A stretch of 12,858 nt of DNA from Negativicutes bacterium (GCA_031292035.1 JARLHX010000147.1:1-12858); one strand, 5' to 3'. Positions 1-8,411 are shown, counted from the first letter of the stretch. Made by a program: numbers and translations. Notes: generated by a model from the letters alone, not told the origin.

Positions 1-103
1 TCGTCGGCGTGGCCACCGACAAGTTGACCCTGTCCATGTAAGACATAAAAGTAATGGAAAACATAAGTACAGCCAGATACCAACGAAACCGCGTCGGTTG
101 CAT
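1..103 (-). CDS. MFS transporter, N-terminal fragment (anion:cation symporter-like)
   Basis: The first 34 codons of an inner-membrane transporter start at ATG 103 and run off the left edge. A ribosome site GGGGGAG lies just upstream (about 109-114). The peptide begins MQPTRFRWYLAVLMF and continues into SYMDRVNLSVATPT. A short basic N-terminus, a first membrane helix and the YxDRVNLSVA signature are typical of the anion:cation symporter branch of MFS (hexuronate, glucarate, galactonate and related organic-acid transporters). The substrate cannot be told from this fragment. The gene has its own promoter and leader (194-221 and 115-155). It lies downstream of the phage block in the same orientation, and a second transporter of the same superfamily lies at the other end of the window. 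Confidence 0.85.
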   Translation of the reverse strand, partial: MQPTRFRWYLAVLMFSITFMSYMDRVNLSVATPT

Positions 104-114
104 AAAACTCCCCC

Positions 115-155
115 TAAAAAATATTGAGGCCGGCGCCGGACTGCCCAGTGGCCTC
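115..155 (-). promoter_or_regulatory. Possible leader attenuator hairpin of the left MFS gene
   Basis: On the minus strand GAGGCC (155-150) pairs with GGCCTC (131-126) around a GC-rich loop that can pair further. It is followed at once by AATATTTTTT and then the ribosome site of the MFS gene. A stem plus T-run inside the 5' leader looks like an intrinsic terminator, so it could attenuate the transporter gene. The stem is short and the interpretation is tentative. Confidence 0.3.
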
Positions 156-193
156 CCCCGACAACCCGGCCCGCTCCCCTTTGCACCATCAAT

Positions 194-221
194 ATTATAC
201 CACAGGAATATCCACCGTGAA
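194..221 (-). promoter_or_regulatory. Probable promoter of the left MFS gene
   Basis: Minus strand: perfect TATAAT at 199-194 with an extended -10 TGG just upstream (202-200), and TTCACG (221-216, 4 of 6 matches to TTGACA) at a 16-bp spacing. Transcription would start near 187, leaving a leader of about 84 nt before ATG 103. It lies downstream of the strong phage-operon terminator, consistent with an independent transcription unit. Confidence 0.55.
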
Positions 222-321
222 CCGCAAATTGCCGATTCGAAAGCAGGATGTTATTCGACGTTTTTCGCGGAAAAACGATTGTTTCAAGCAAGTGGACAAG
301 GCCGTGATGAGGCGCCGGCGT

Positions 322-361
322 AAAAAAGAAAAACAGCCAACAGACACGTGTCTGTTGGCTG
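322..361 (-). terminator. Intrinsic terminator of the tail operon
   Basis: A perfect 28-base palindrome at 334-361 (14-bp arms CAGCCAACAGACAC / GTGTCTGTTGGCTG) is followed on the minus strand by the T-rich run read from the As at 322-333. It lies about 80 bases past the stop of the fibre gene and closes the phage transcription unit before the left MFS promoter. The opposite strand lacks a T-run, so it acts mainly leftward. Confidence 0.9.
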
Positions 362-443
362 CTTTAGCGCGGCTGCTGAGCGAAACCCGGAAACGCAATT
401 TAGCCCTTAGCTGAATAACAGTGATGAAGCTTATTTCGCAGCA

Positions 444-3011
444 TTATTCGATTACCTCCGCATAACATCCGATATAACCTGAAGTTTGCCATGATCCGTT
501 TAAAATACTTACTCCCGCCGTATTGGTCTGAATTTGTATTCTTGATGCTGAACTACCATATAAAAGTACACCATAAAGAGAAACATTGAAAAACTGAGAA
601 ATTACATCGGTTTCATTGGTACCACTGGCATCCTGCGCCCATGAAAAATATGTTCTTATTTTTCGCGTACCGAAAGGATTCTGCCATACTAACCCCATTA
701 GCCCACTGTAATATTTCCACCCGAGGAATACACGCCGATTACCGCTTGCCTGGCCGAACCCTTCCCGCCGTCCATAGGCATACCAGGAATCGTTAACCGA
801 CGTTATCGCACTGCTGCCGGCTTGGGCCATGCCGAGAAGAAGGGAGTTGGCAGGGCAAAGGTCGTCAACTATGGTCCGGTCGGACTGATTCATCAGTGAT
901 TTGTAATAGCCCGCTATTTCTGCCTGGCTAAGAGCGCGAGGAATAAAAATAACTTCATCCATCGTTCCTTTAAAGAAAGCGGAACTGGTTGCTCCATTCG
1001 TTCCGATGTAAAGCGTTCCAGCCGTTGTATTTGCTGCAAGTGTGGAGACGGAATCAACATAGGGAGAATCGACATAAAACGAAGTTACTCCCGCATTGCA
1101 CGAAAAGGCGGCAAAGGCTGGTTTACCAACAGGAAGACTAGATGCCGACTGGATGGCCGTCGACGCAGAAATAAATCCTACCTTACCGTTGGCATCAACA
1201 TTCATTGCACATCCTGTTGTTGCTCCGACATTTCGATTGTCGACAATATAACCGCCAGCCGTATAACTTGGAATGTTAACGACAGATATCAGCGTAAAAC
1301 TAGCGGGAAAAGCGTAGGAAGAAGTCGTTATTTTGTCACTTGTACCGTTAAACTGCCTTGCTTTTGCTCCGCTGATAATATCGCTATTAACGATAGTCGT
1401 CCCCGTAGCCGTTCCCGTTAGCGGACTGGCCCCCTGACTGTCGGCGACATTACTGCCGGATATTTCCGAAAACCTCCACTCATGATAGGTAGCCAAGTCG
1501 CCGGACGCGATCGACGGATAAATGCCAGAATATCCGATGTAGCGGCAGGGAAGACAAAGCTTGTTTGCGATAGGACCGGAGTTCTGTTCTGTTGGTGCCA
1601 CGTTGCGAAGTTCTGCATAGTGGATTATGCCGTTTTCATATCCTGGCGCAAGCGAGTTTCTCATAAGATACAATACTCCGGCAACAGTTGTTGCTGAATA
1701 TGCGCCCTTAAAAACCTGCTTACCATTCACAAAAAAGACGATATTTGCCCCATCGTAACCAACTTCAAGAAGATACGTCTGCCCAACAGAGAAATTAAAC
1801 CCAGAATTTATTGTGTTGGTTCCATCATAGAAAGCAAGTATTCCTCCATTGTTGTATATCTGGAAGGACGATCCCGTTGTTCCTCCATATCCAGCAATAA
1901 TTACTCCAGCGGAAGCGCTTCGACAAGTCCATAATACCCGCAACGTTCTTGCCGCCGCCCCAATCGGAAACCCGTTGCTGTTGGCGCTGACATAGTAGCC
2001 GCTGCTGCCGTCGCCCTGGGCGCCGTAGCCGATCCAGCCGTCAACCTGGGTTATCCCTCCCGATCGGGTCAGATTATTCCCGACCGGAGTACTGACCGGG
2101 TTGGCGCTGCCGTCGAGGATCCATTGAGCCACCGTACCCGAATCCGCCGCAGGAAAAGCCGCCGCGACCAGGCCGCTTGTCCAGTCGTTTCTGTCGTAGA
2201 CCAGGTTGGTCGACCGGGCTGGGAGCGTGACGTTGTTGGCCGGCATGTTCACCGTCGTCCCGCTGATATAATCCACGCCAGCCGATATGTCCAGTTTCAG
2301 CGCCGTCGGATCCAGGGAAAACTTCCGGCCGCTGGCGATGTAGTTGCTTACACCGGGATTGCCGCCACCGATGGTTGGCGCTGTGGCCGGGAAATACCCG
2401 ACCTCGCGGACGACGCCGCCTGCCTCGAACTGGTAGTCGCCCACATCCCCGGCCTGGGTCACCCGGTTGGCTCCGCCCTGGATCATCAGGGCTGCCGAGT
2501 TGACAAGAATCCTTGCCGTATTCCAGCGGATCTGGATCAGCGAGCCGGCGGGATGGACGGCCGGAGGACCGGACGCTCCGGTGATGCCGGTGATATTTTC
2601 GGTTCCGTTGGCGACCACATAATTGGTCGATGCCGGGATGGAAAGAACGCCACCGGCGCTGGCAACAGCCTGCGAAGGCGGCAGATAGACCGCCTGGAGC
2701 ATGGGACCGCCGCTTCCTTGCCGCCTGGCTGTCCAGGTGACCGTTGCATCGATCACAGTCTGGCCTTCTAAGGTCGGCCAGGCCGGCTCCGACGCACTGC
2801 TCGTCCCGGCCGCGCTGCATTCAAAAATGAGATTCGGCAGTGCCGAGGACTTTACGACATTTCCGGCAGCATAGGCCGTCGAGGCCGTCCATAGTTGATG
2901 GGCCTGGTTGTAAAACCCGACCAGATTGGTCGCGTTCACCTGGAACTGGCCCTGGGTTTCCGTTGAATTGGACAAATCGGTCACATTCGGTCTGGTATAC
3001 GTTGTTGACAT
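444..3011 (-). CDS. Tail fibre / receptor-binding protein with two LamG-like domains
   Basis: An 855-aa protein, last gene of the tail operon. The start ATG 3011 has GGAGG seven bases upstream and lies 12 bases after the stop of the J-like gene. Residues 40-81 carry a short W-x-AY-x-GN-V ... C-x-AAGTS ... EPAWP motif, like the carbohydrate-binding inserts of phage fibres. Residues about 275-465 and 505-700 each look like a LamG/concanavalin-A jelly roll; the second ends in a typical MDEVIFIPRALSQAEIAGYY segment. Residues about 705-855 form a Gly/Ser/aromatic C-terminal tip. The likely role is attachment of the tail tip to a cell-surface glycan or protein. No chaperone or peptidase domain is evident. 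Base composition changes near 1925 (about residue 362): the N-terminal part is GC-rich like the other tail genes, the C-terminal part clearly AT-richer, as expected for receptor-binding mosaicism. Confidence 0.8.
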   Translation of the reverse strand: MSTTYTRPNVTDLSNSTETQGQFQVNATNLVGFYNQAHQLWTASTAYAAGNVVKSSALPNLIFECSAAGTSSASEPAWPTLEGQTVIDATVTWTARRQGSGGPMLQAVYLPPSQAVASAGGVLSIPASTNYVVANGTENITGITGASGPPAVHPAGSLIQIRWNTARILVNSAALMIQGGANRVTQAGDVGDYQFEAGGVVREVGYFPATAPTIGGGNPGVSNYIASGRKFSLDPTALKLDISAGVDYISGTTVNMPANNVTLPARSTNLVYDRNDWTSGLVAAAFPAADSGTVAQWILDGSANPVSTPVGNNLTRSGGITQVDGWIGYGAQGDGSSGYYVSANSNGFPIGAAARTLRVLWTCRSASAGVIIAGYGGTTGSSFQIYNNGGILAFYDGTNTINSGFNFSVGQTYLLEVGYDGANIVFFVNGKQVFKGAYSATTVAGVLYLMRNSLAPGYENGIIHYAELRNVAPTEQNSGPIANKLCLPCRYIGYSGIYPSIASGDLATYHEWRFSEISGSNVADSQGASPLTGTATGTTIVNSDIISGAKARQFNGTSDKITTSSYAFPASFTLISVVNIPSYTAGGYIVDNRNVGATTGCAMNVDANGKVGFISASTAIQSASSLPVGKPAFAAFSCNAGVTSFYVDSPYVDSVSTLAANTTAGTLYIGTNGATSSAFFKGTMDEVIFIPRALSQAEIAGYYKSLMNQSDRTIVDDLCPANSLLLGMAQAGSSAITSVNDSWYAYGRREGFGQASGNRRVFLGWKYYSGLMGLVWQNPFGTRKIRTYFSWAQDASGTNETDVISQFFNVSLYGVLLYGSSASRIQIQTNTAGVSILNGSWQTSGYIGCYAEVIE

Positions 3012-3023
3012 GGTTTACCCTCC

Positions 3024-6000
3024 TTATATTCCTTGAATGGTGGCATCGATCGTGCCGGCCGTCGGGGTCCCGTTTGTGTCGACAAGGACGATTTCCGGGC
3101 CTGCTCCGACTGTAGTCTGCTTATCGACTGTCAAAAAGCCAACCGCCGAGGTCCCGGACTGGATGCTGACATTAATGCTGAGAATCTTGTCAAAGCTTTT
3201 CCTGAGTGGTAGCCGCGTCCCGCTGGCCGGGACAGCGACATCATTGATAATCTCGGTGATCGTCGGAGTATCGACATTGACGACCAGCGAACGGATACGG
3301 GGCCAAATGGACCCTGCCGCCATAGTGACTTTGAGATTATAGGTCCCCGCCGCCAGTTGCACCTTGGACGTGTAGGGAATCCACTGTCCAGGCATCCACA
3401 TCGGGCCACCCGGATTGGTAAACATCGGATCATTGGAGCCGGTAAACATTGGCTGAGGGAATGGCGACTGGTACCAGAGCTGCGGCACACCGTCGCAATC
3501 GATGGCGACGGACATATTGGCCGCCTCGGCCAACGTAAAGGTATCCTGATAGGTAAAGGAACCGTAATTTGCCGCGAACATTCGAGCGTTGAGATTCGAA
3601 TACATCGGCACCGTCGGGTCGGAGGAGAACATAACTTCCCCGGGGGGATTGGCCGCAAGATATCCGTCGCCATCAACATAACAGCCGGTCTTCACTCCCG
3701 ACCAGCCACGCTCATAGTAGTCGGTGCTCAGCAGCAAATGATCAACCACATCAGGCCCCAGGCTCACGATGCAATGCGCCGCGTTGCCACTGAGATTGCC
3801 GGCATTGTCCACCGCCTTGATCATCACGCACCAGGTCCCGGAAAGCAAACCAGCCGTTTCGAACGGCTGCTGCGTCAATACGCCGGTATGCAGCGGGATG
3901 GCGTTTTCCCAAAACGGTAACGTGCCCTGATTGGCGCGAATTGCAAACCCGGCGACGTCATTAGGCTCAGGATAGGTGTAGCTCCAATGAAACTGTCTGA
4001 CATTGTTAGCCAGCTGTGCCAGCTGAATGCTCTGGACATCGGGGGGAACACTGTCGCGGCCGGTGGATACGGGACCGATGCTCGTTCCGCTGGATCGACT
4101 AAGACCTTTCACCGTAATGATCATAATGTAATAAGTCTGGTAAGGCTGGACATCGATGCTTTCGGAGAATGCGGTAGTTTCCTTCGCTACTGTCCATTTT
4201 ACGTTGTCATTTGACAGCATGATGACAAACTTGTCCGCGTAATCGCCGCGCCCAAGCTGCCACGACAGATTTATCTGTGACGAAACCGTACCGTTGACAG
4301 TCATCCAGGTGACTTGCTCAGCGCTCAATCCGGAAACATTGTTGGCAACCGGCGCAGTCAGACTGCTGTAATCGATTTCCGGTATATCCGTCGCCTCGTC
4401 GTAGATTTCCTCGATATATTCGATGCAGGAAATCTTGCGCCGCATATCCTGGTCCCGGCTGATATTAAGCACCCGGAATGGTTTGACTACCTTGTTCGTT
4501 TCGCCGAAGCTGTACAGGTCCCACTTCTGTGGAATACCGGGCAGCGGGCTGGTAAGGATCACGGTATCGGTGGTGGTTTCCTCCGCGACACCCCGCACAC
4601 TGGCGGTAATAATGCTTTGGGCGGCTTGGGCGGTCGTTGCCGCCGGGTTGGTGATCTGTACCGCCACCGCGTAGGATTTGTCCGACTGCATCGTTACCTG
4701 GCGGTCAAGCTGCAGTATCGTGGCCGTGGCGTTCAGCAGACGCCCGGAAAAGCCCCACTGCGGCACGTCGTGGGCCAGGAGAACAACATCGTTGATCTGG
4801 CAGGCGATGGCGTCGATATCGGCGCTGTGATCTACCGTCCGCTGCAGATACTGATTGAGTCGCAAACGGTATTTGCCTTCCCGGTAAGCCTGCTTGACGG
4901 TGGTGGCGCCATCCAGGGTGATCTGGGTGATATTCGGTTCGGTCGCGCCGTCATAGTCATCAGCGTAGGCTGTAATAACATCCTTCTGATAGTCTTTGTC
5001 CCTATTGGTGAAGCTGATTTCAATCGCGTTAGCCCGATCCTTCAGCCCCATGAAGCTCTCTTTGAACTTGTCTGTGATCATATTGCCCACCGTGAACAGC
5101 TGCACCGGCTCACCCGGCGCGTCGCAGACGCAGCCGTACCGCGTCCCCCGCATGATGACCCTGCCCCGGCCGACCCCCTCCGGTTTCTGCAAAGCGGACC
5201 ACAGGTCGGTGGCCGTATCGAAGATAAAGTTGAATGACAAGTTTGCACTGTCGCAGAAAGCCGCCCAGTTGACGAAATCCTGATACACCGCCCGCGACGC
5301 CGGAGCGCCCTGGACGACAAACTCGTAACTGCCGGTATTGATATTTTTAATTTGCCGGCAGCGGTGGATCATGTCATAGGCGGCCCAGGCCGGGTTGGTG
5401 GCCGATTTTTGTTCGTACTGAGCGATATCGGGATTCCACACCCAGACGTTGCTGCGGGTCTGTTGCCAGGTAATGCTGGGCATGCCCCCGCTCAGCTGGC
5501 TTGTTGCCAACGCCCTGATGCCGACCAGCGCCTTCCCGGGACGGGCAAAATCGTCATACAGGATGTCCGACAATTGCGTCCAGAAAACCCGGGTGGAGAA
5601 GCGGGTGCTGGTACCGCTTTTAGCTGTGCACATGGCTCTCACCGCGTATTGGGCGGCAGGAAGGTTGTCCACACGGTAGGTCCGCTGGAAGGTGGTGTTT
5701 TTAGCTGCGGAAATTGCCAGATTAATATTGGGTTTGACATCAATTGTAAAAGGTGCCCCAGAGAGTAAAAAACCGACGTAAATTCCAGCAGCCCTGCCGG
5801 TAATATTGAAGGCTATTAACCCATTATTGTAGTTTTCATAAAAATTTGCGTTCGGCTGCACGCCGGAAACAGACCCTGCTACGGTAAAATGACCGGGACT
5901 AAACGTACCATTAGGCTGCCACGCCGGGCCGACATAGGTAATTGTCCATATTTCCCTTGGCGCGGTCGGACTAACCGATAACACATTCAATTGACCAAGG

Positions 6001-6962
6001 GGGCTCTGGGTTACCGACCACGATGTTCCGTCGGTAAAGTTGGTCCAGTTGGCGTCGCCGACCTTTTGGTACTGCGCCTGCACAGTGACAGAGGCATTTC
6101 CCAAGCTGCTGTCATCATTGACATAATACAGCCCGTTGGGGAACTGCAGCGTGATTTCCAGCCCTTCCACCGCATTACCCTCGGTCTGCTGCGTCGCCCA
6201 GTTGTTGTCGGTAATCAGCTCGTAGGCCAGTTCCTGATCTACATACGTGTCGTTGAAATTGGCAATTACCGCTTGATCGTTGACGCCCAGCCGGGTTTCG
6301 CAAGTCACGCCTTTGTAGTCGGCGATAGGATTATCGTTGATTCTGATATCGCTGATATCATCAATCGGCCCTTCGCCGCCACACAGCAGGATGTTCAAGT
6401 ACTGGTTGTCCTCATCGCTCGACACATGCTGGACCAGGATCTGCCCGGCCGTCCGCATCGTGCCGTAAGTGACAGCCAGGGCGTTGCCCTGGCCGGTCTG
6501 CGACTGGACATTCCAGTTGTAGGCCGGGTTGACATTAACTGTCGGCCGGTCCACCTTTGCCGGTGGAAACCAGTGATTGATAAGGGCGCCGCCGATCATA
6601 TTAACACCGGCGGCTATCATACGCCCCAAGAAACTATTTGACATTGCTGTTGACATACCCGTAAAACTTGTAAAGCTAGGAGAAGCAGTCCAAACAGCCA
6701 ACGCTATTGTGAAGATATTTCTGAACCAATCCGAGCCGCTCTTACCAACAACCGGGAAAACTGCAATCCAGTCTTCATCATTGATAATTTGCTCTTTCGC
6801 ATCCTCCGTGATATTGCCGTTGACACTGACAACAAAGTCATCCAGCCCCAGGATATAGGGCTGCACGTATTCGTAGGCCGTTGTGCCGGGAACGTGCTCG
6901 CAGGCGTGGACTTCTCTGTCATGATGGTTGAACGGGTTTTTCAGTAGGGTAATTGTGATCAT
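3024..6962 (-). CDS. Tail tip hub, gpJ-like host specificity protein with fused gpI-type ubiquitin-like domain
   Basis: A 1312-aa central tip protein. I chose ATG 6962 because GGAGGTGA lies six bases upstream and it overlaps the stop of the NlpC/P60 gene as ATGA. A longer reading to 7154 is only that gene out of frame. Residues 1-73 resemble a beta-grasp MoaD/ThiS/ubiquitin fold (VVSVNG ... IINDEDWIAVFPVVG), the domain of lambda gpI. Residues about 80-135 are hydrophobic, Gly/Ala/Ser-rich. The J core follows (about 450-830), with motifs matching lambda J such as KALVGIRALATSQ, NPAWAAYDMIHRCRQ and GLKDRANAIEISF. Two fibronectin-III-like domains follow at about 860-965 and 970-1066, then a beta-rich C-terminus. 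The role is tail-tip assembly, host recognition and DNA or effector passage. The DNA for residues about 320-420 is AT-richer than its flanks. Confidence 0.88.
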   Translation of the reverse strand: MITITLLKNPFNHHDREVHACEHVPGTTAYEYVQPYILGLDDFVVSVNGNITEDAKEQIINDEDWIAVFPVVGKSGSDWFRNIFTIALAVWTASPSFTSFTGMSTAMSNSFLGRMIAAGVNMIGGALINHWFPPAKVDRPTVNVNPAYNWNVQSQTGQGNALAVTYGTMRTAGQILVQHVSSDEDNQYLNILLCGGEGPIDDISDIRINDNPIADYKGVTCETRLGVNDQAVIANFNDTYVDQELAYELITDNNWATQQTEGNAVEGLEITLQFPNGLYYVNDDSSLGNASVTVQAQYQKVGDANWTNFTDGTSWSVTQSPLGQLNVLSVSPTAPREIWTITYVGPAWQPNGTFSPGHFTVAGSVSGVQPNANFYENYNNGLIAFNITGRAAGIYVGFLLSGAPFTIDVKPNINLAISAAKNTTFQRTYRVDNLPAAQYAVRAMCTAKSGTSTRFSTRVFWTQLSDILYDDFARPGKALVGIRALATSQLSGGMPSITWQQTRSNVWVWNPDIAQYEQKSATNPAWAAYDMIHRCRQIKNINTGSYEFVVQGAPASRAVYQDFVNWAAFCDSANLSFNFIFDTATDLWSALQKPEGVGRGRVIMRGTRYGCVCDAPGEPVQLFTVGNMITDKFKESFMGLKDRANAIEISFTNRDKDYQKDVITAYADDYDGATEPNITQITLDGATTVKQAYREGKYRLRLNQYLQRTVDHSADIDAIACQINDVVLLAHDVPQWGFSGRLLNATATILQLDRQVTMQSDKSYAVAVQITNPAATTAQAAQSIITASVRGVAEETTTDTVILTSPLPGIPQKWDLYSFGETNKVVKPFRVLNISRDQDMRRKISCIEYIEEIYDEATDIPEIDYSSLTAPVANNVSGLSAEQVTWMTVNGTVSSQINLSWQLGRGDYADKFVIMLSNDNVKWTVAKETTAFSESIDVQPYQTYYIMIITVKGLSRSSGTSIGPVSTGRDSVPPDVQSIQLAQLANNVRQFHWSYTYPEPNDVAGFAIRANQGTLPFWENAIPLHTGVLTQQPFETAGLLSGTWCVMIKAVDNAGNLSGNAAHCIVSLGPDVVDHLLLSTDYYERGWSGVKTGCYVDGDGYLAANPPGEVMFSSDPTVPMYSNLNARMFAANYGSFTYQDTFTLAEAANMSVAIDCDGVPQLWYQSPFPQPMFTGSNDPMFTNPGGPMWMPGQWIPYTSKVQLAAGTYNLKVTMAAGSIWPRIRSLVVNVDTPTITEIINDVAVPASGTRLPLRKSFDKILSINVSIQSGTSAVGFLTVDKQTTVGAGPEIVLVDTNGTPTAGTIDATIQGI

Positions 6963-7354
6963 CGTATCACCTCCGGCACATAGAAGCCTTCGATCCGTTT
7001 TGCCCAGGCCGGACTGTCGGTGCGGTCGATGTTGACCCCGATTTCCTTGCGAGTATGGATGAACCGCCCTTGGCCGATATATACCCCCGTATGATCGCAG
7101 TACACGGCAAACCGGATGACAACAAGCGCAGGAACCGGGATTTCCCCCTCGCACCTGCGCCAGAACGGTCGCTGCTCATTCACTTCACTATGGATCCGGC
7201 TGGTATCTTCACAGGAGATTTTGTAGTCCGGCAGATTTATCCCGTAGCGCCGGAAGACTTCCGTGGACAACCCCCAACAGTCCAGGCCCACGGTGGGATC
7301 GCGCCCACCGTTTACAAACGCCAGGCCGATCAAGTCGTCAAGTTTACTATTCAT
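6959..7354 (-). CDS. NlpC/P60 tail-tip peptidase (gpK-like, no JAB domain)
   Basis: A 131-aa protein with ATG 7354 preceded by GGGGAGG. It has the NlpC/P60 cysteine-peptidase signature: Cys26 in GLDCWGL, His88 in CDHTGVYIG and a third polar residue His100 in FIHT. This matches the catalytic Cys-His-His arrangement of gamma-D-Glu-diaminopimelate peptidases. In lambda-like tails the equivalent gpK carries an N-terminal JAB metalloprotease followed by NlpC/P60; here only the peptidase half exists, at normal length for a single domain. The expected role is local peptidoglycan cleavage during penetration, or processing at the tail tip. Its stop overlaps the start of the J-like gene (ATGA), so the two are probably translationally coupled, while a terminator-like hairpin separates it from the gpL-like gene upstream. 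Confidence 0.9.
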   Translation of the reverse strand: MNSKLDDLIGLAFVNGGRDPTVGLDCWGLSTEVFRRYGINLPDYKISCEDTSRIHSEVNEQRPFWRRCEGEIPVPALVVIRFAVYCDHTGVYIGQGRFIHTRKEIGVNIDRTDSPAWAKRIEGFYVPEVIR

Positions 7355-7365
7355 ACTGCCTCCCC

Positions 7366-7393
7366 AAACAAAAAATCGCCCAACCGGCGATTT
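7366..7393 (-). terminator. Intrinsic terminator-like hairpin inside the operon
   Basis: Minus strand: AAATCGCC (7393-7386), a 5-base loop and GGCGATTT (7380-7373), running straight into TTTGTTT. The 8-bp stem plus T-run sits in the 73-base gap between the gpL-like stop and the NlpC/P60 start. It probably causes partial termination, lowering expression of the low-copy hub genes relative to the upstream genes. Confidence 0.6.
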
Positions 7394-7427
7394 GTGTTAG
7401 ACAATTTTTCTTCTATTACTTATTTGA

Positions 7428-8042
7428 TTACGCGTACAGCCCGCCTTCCGGTATGCTCGGCTCGCCCCCGTAGCGTAGCGAATTGCCCCGGTCACGGCAG
7501 GACTGCAGCGTGCCGTCACACGGCGGCAGAGAGCCGGAGTACCCGCACTCGATGCCTTGGTACCGGTCCCGCCAGGCGCAGAAGTTCTTCAGCACCCGCC
7601 GGAAAGGAAACCGCAGTTGCACCGACACGTCACAGCCGAGCTCGAACGTCACCCAGCGGCTGTCGCAGGTAGTCGACTGCACCGTAAAGACCTCTTCCAC
7701 CTCCGGCAGGACATTGTCAAGATGCTGGGAATGGACCACCCGCAACGTCACCGTCGTGCCGGTCAGGCCGTTGTTCTCCTCCACATAGGCCTGGACGATC
7801 TGCGTGACGTTCGAAATCTGCAGCGGTATGGACGGCAGCGATTTGCCGTCTTCCTTGATCTCGCCGAGGATGAAGTTGAAGGCGCTCCAGGTGCAGCCGT
7901 TCCAGGCGATGTCTTCGCTGTTGCGCACCAGCCGCAAAGGCTCCTCCGCGTCCGGGAGGTCAACTTCCAGCAGCAGCAGCCACACGCCGTCACTGGCTAT
8001 TTTGTTTTTTTCCAGCACGCCGGCTATTGACAGACTTAACAT
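7428..8042 (-). CDS. Minor tail tip protein, gpL-like with four-Cys iron-sulfur site
   Basis: A 204-aa protein with ATG 8042 preceded by AGGAGGTG and only one base after the stop of the gpM-like gene. The N-terminal part (about 1-145) is a beta-rich tail domain, with features such as LLLLEVDLPDAEEPLRLVRNS and WNGCTWSAFNF shared by the gpL/DUF1833-type tip proteins. Four cysteines cluster in the C-terminal part at 155, 166, 175 and 182 (spacing X10, X8, X6). Lambda gpL binds a [4Fe-4S] cluster through four C-terminal cysteines, so the same is likely here, though not shown by sequence alone. It should join the hub to the distal tube end. The order M-L-K-J is that of lambda. Confidence 0.85.
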   Translation of the reverse strand: MLSLSIAGVLEKNKIASDGVWLLLLEVDLPDAEEPLRLVRNSEDIAWNGCTWSAFNFILGEIKEDGKSLPSIPLQISNVTQIVQAYVEENNGLTGTTVTLRVVHSQHLDNVLPEVEEVFTVQSTTCDSRWVTFELGCDVSVQLRFPFRRVLKNFCAWRDRYQGIECGYSGSLPPCDGTLQSCRDRGNSLRYGGEPSIPEGGLYA

Positions 8043-8043
8043 G

Positions 8044-8406
8044 CTACACCTCCTGAATCGTCAGCGCACCGGAATAGTACCCCGGCGCCGCCAGATCGAA
8101 ACTGATGTCCCCGCCGGTAAACCGGACCGAGAACAACTGTCCGGAATACGGGTCATTGGGAACAATTGGATAATTCCACTCAAAGGTCATACTGCCGCCC
8201 AAAACCGTAATGCGGTAAAAATCCCGAAGGGCCGCATAATCGGCGGCCGGCAAGGCGTTCCATTTCAGGACGAAACTCTGGGGCATCCGTGTAAACTTGG
8301 CCCTGGAAATGACCAGTCCATTCTCCATTTCGGATTGCAGCGAAGGATCTTTGATCTTGGTTGTTAACGGGTATACAGGCTGTTGGATACTAGGAAACTG
8401 TGCCAT
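8044..8406 (-). CDS. Minor tail protein, gpM-like (distal tail)
   Basis: A 120-aa protein. The chosen start ATG 8406 has GGGAGG eight bases upstream; a TTG seven codons earlier (8427) would place that ribosome site inside the gene and is unlikely. The middle of the protein, FVLKWNALPAADYAALRDFY followed by GGSMTFEWNYP, matches the pattern of lambda gpM-type tail proteins (a W-x-L ... F ... G ... F-x-W core). These sit at the distal end of the tube next to gpL. The upstream 332-aa gene stops five bases before this start, overlapping its ribosome site, so the two are coupled. Its composition is GC-rich like the other tail genes, unlike the gene just upstream. Confidence 0.75.
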   Translation of the reverse strand: MAQFPSIQQPVYPLTTKIKDPSLQSEMENGLVISRAKFTRMPQSFVLKWNALPAADYAALRDFYRITVLGGSMTFEWNYPIVPNDPYSGQLFSVRFTGGDISFDLAAPGYYSGALTIQEV

Positions 8407-8411
8407 AGCGT

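Noticed and set aside
3..41. Open plus-strand frame ending in TAA, looking like the C-terminus of a gene
   Set aside because: The opposite strand encodes a clear MFS N-terminus with ribosome site and promoter over the same bases; the plus frame is its shadow.
54..414. Two plus-strand ORFs near the left edge
   Set aside because: They overlap the MFS start, its promoter and the palindromic terminator, and have no ribosome site or protein-like composition.
2074..2820. 248-aa minus-strand ORF inside the fibre gene
   Set aside because: Arg/Pro/Gly-rich shadow of the GC-rich fibre frame with no start signal.
6963..7154. N-terminal extension of the J-like protein by 64 residues
   Set aside because: This stretch is the NlpC/P60 gene read in another frame; the ATG at 6962 has the ribosome site and the ATGA overlap.
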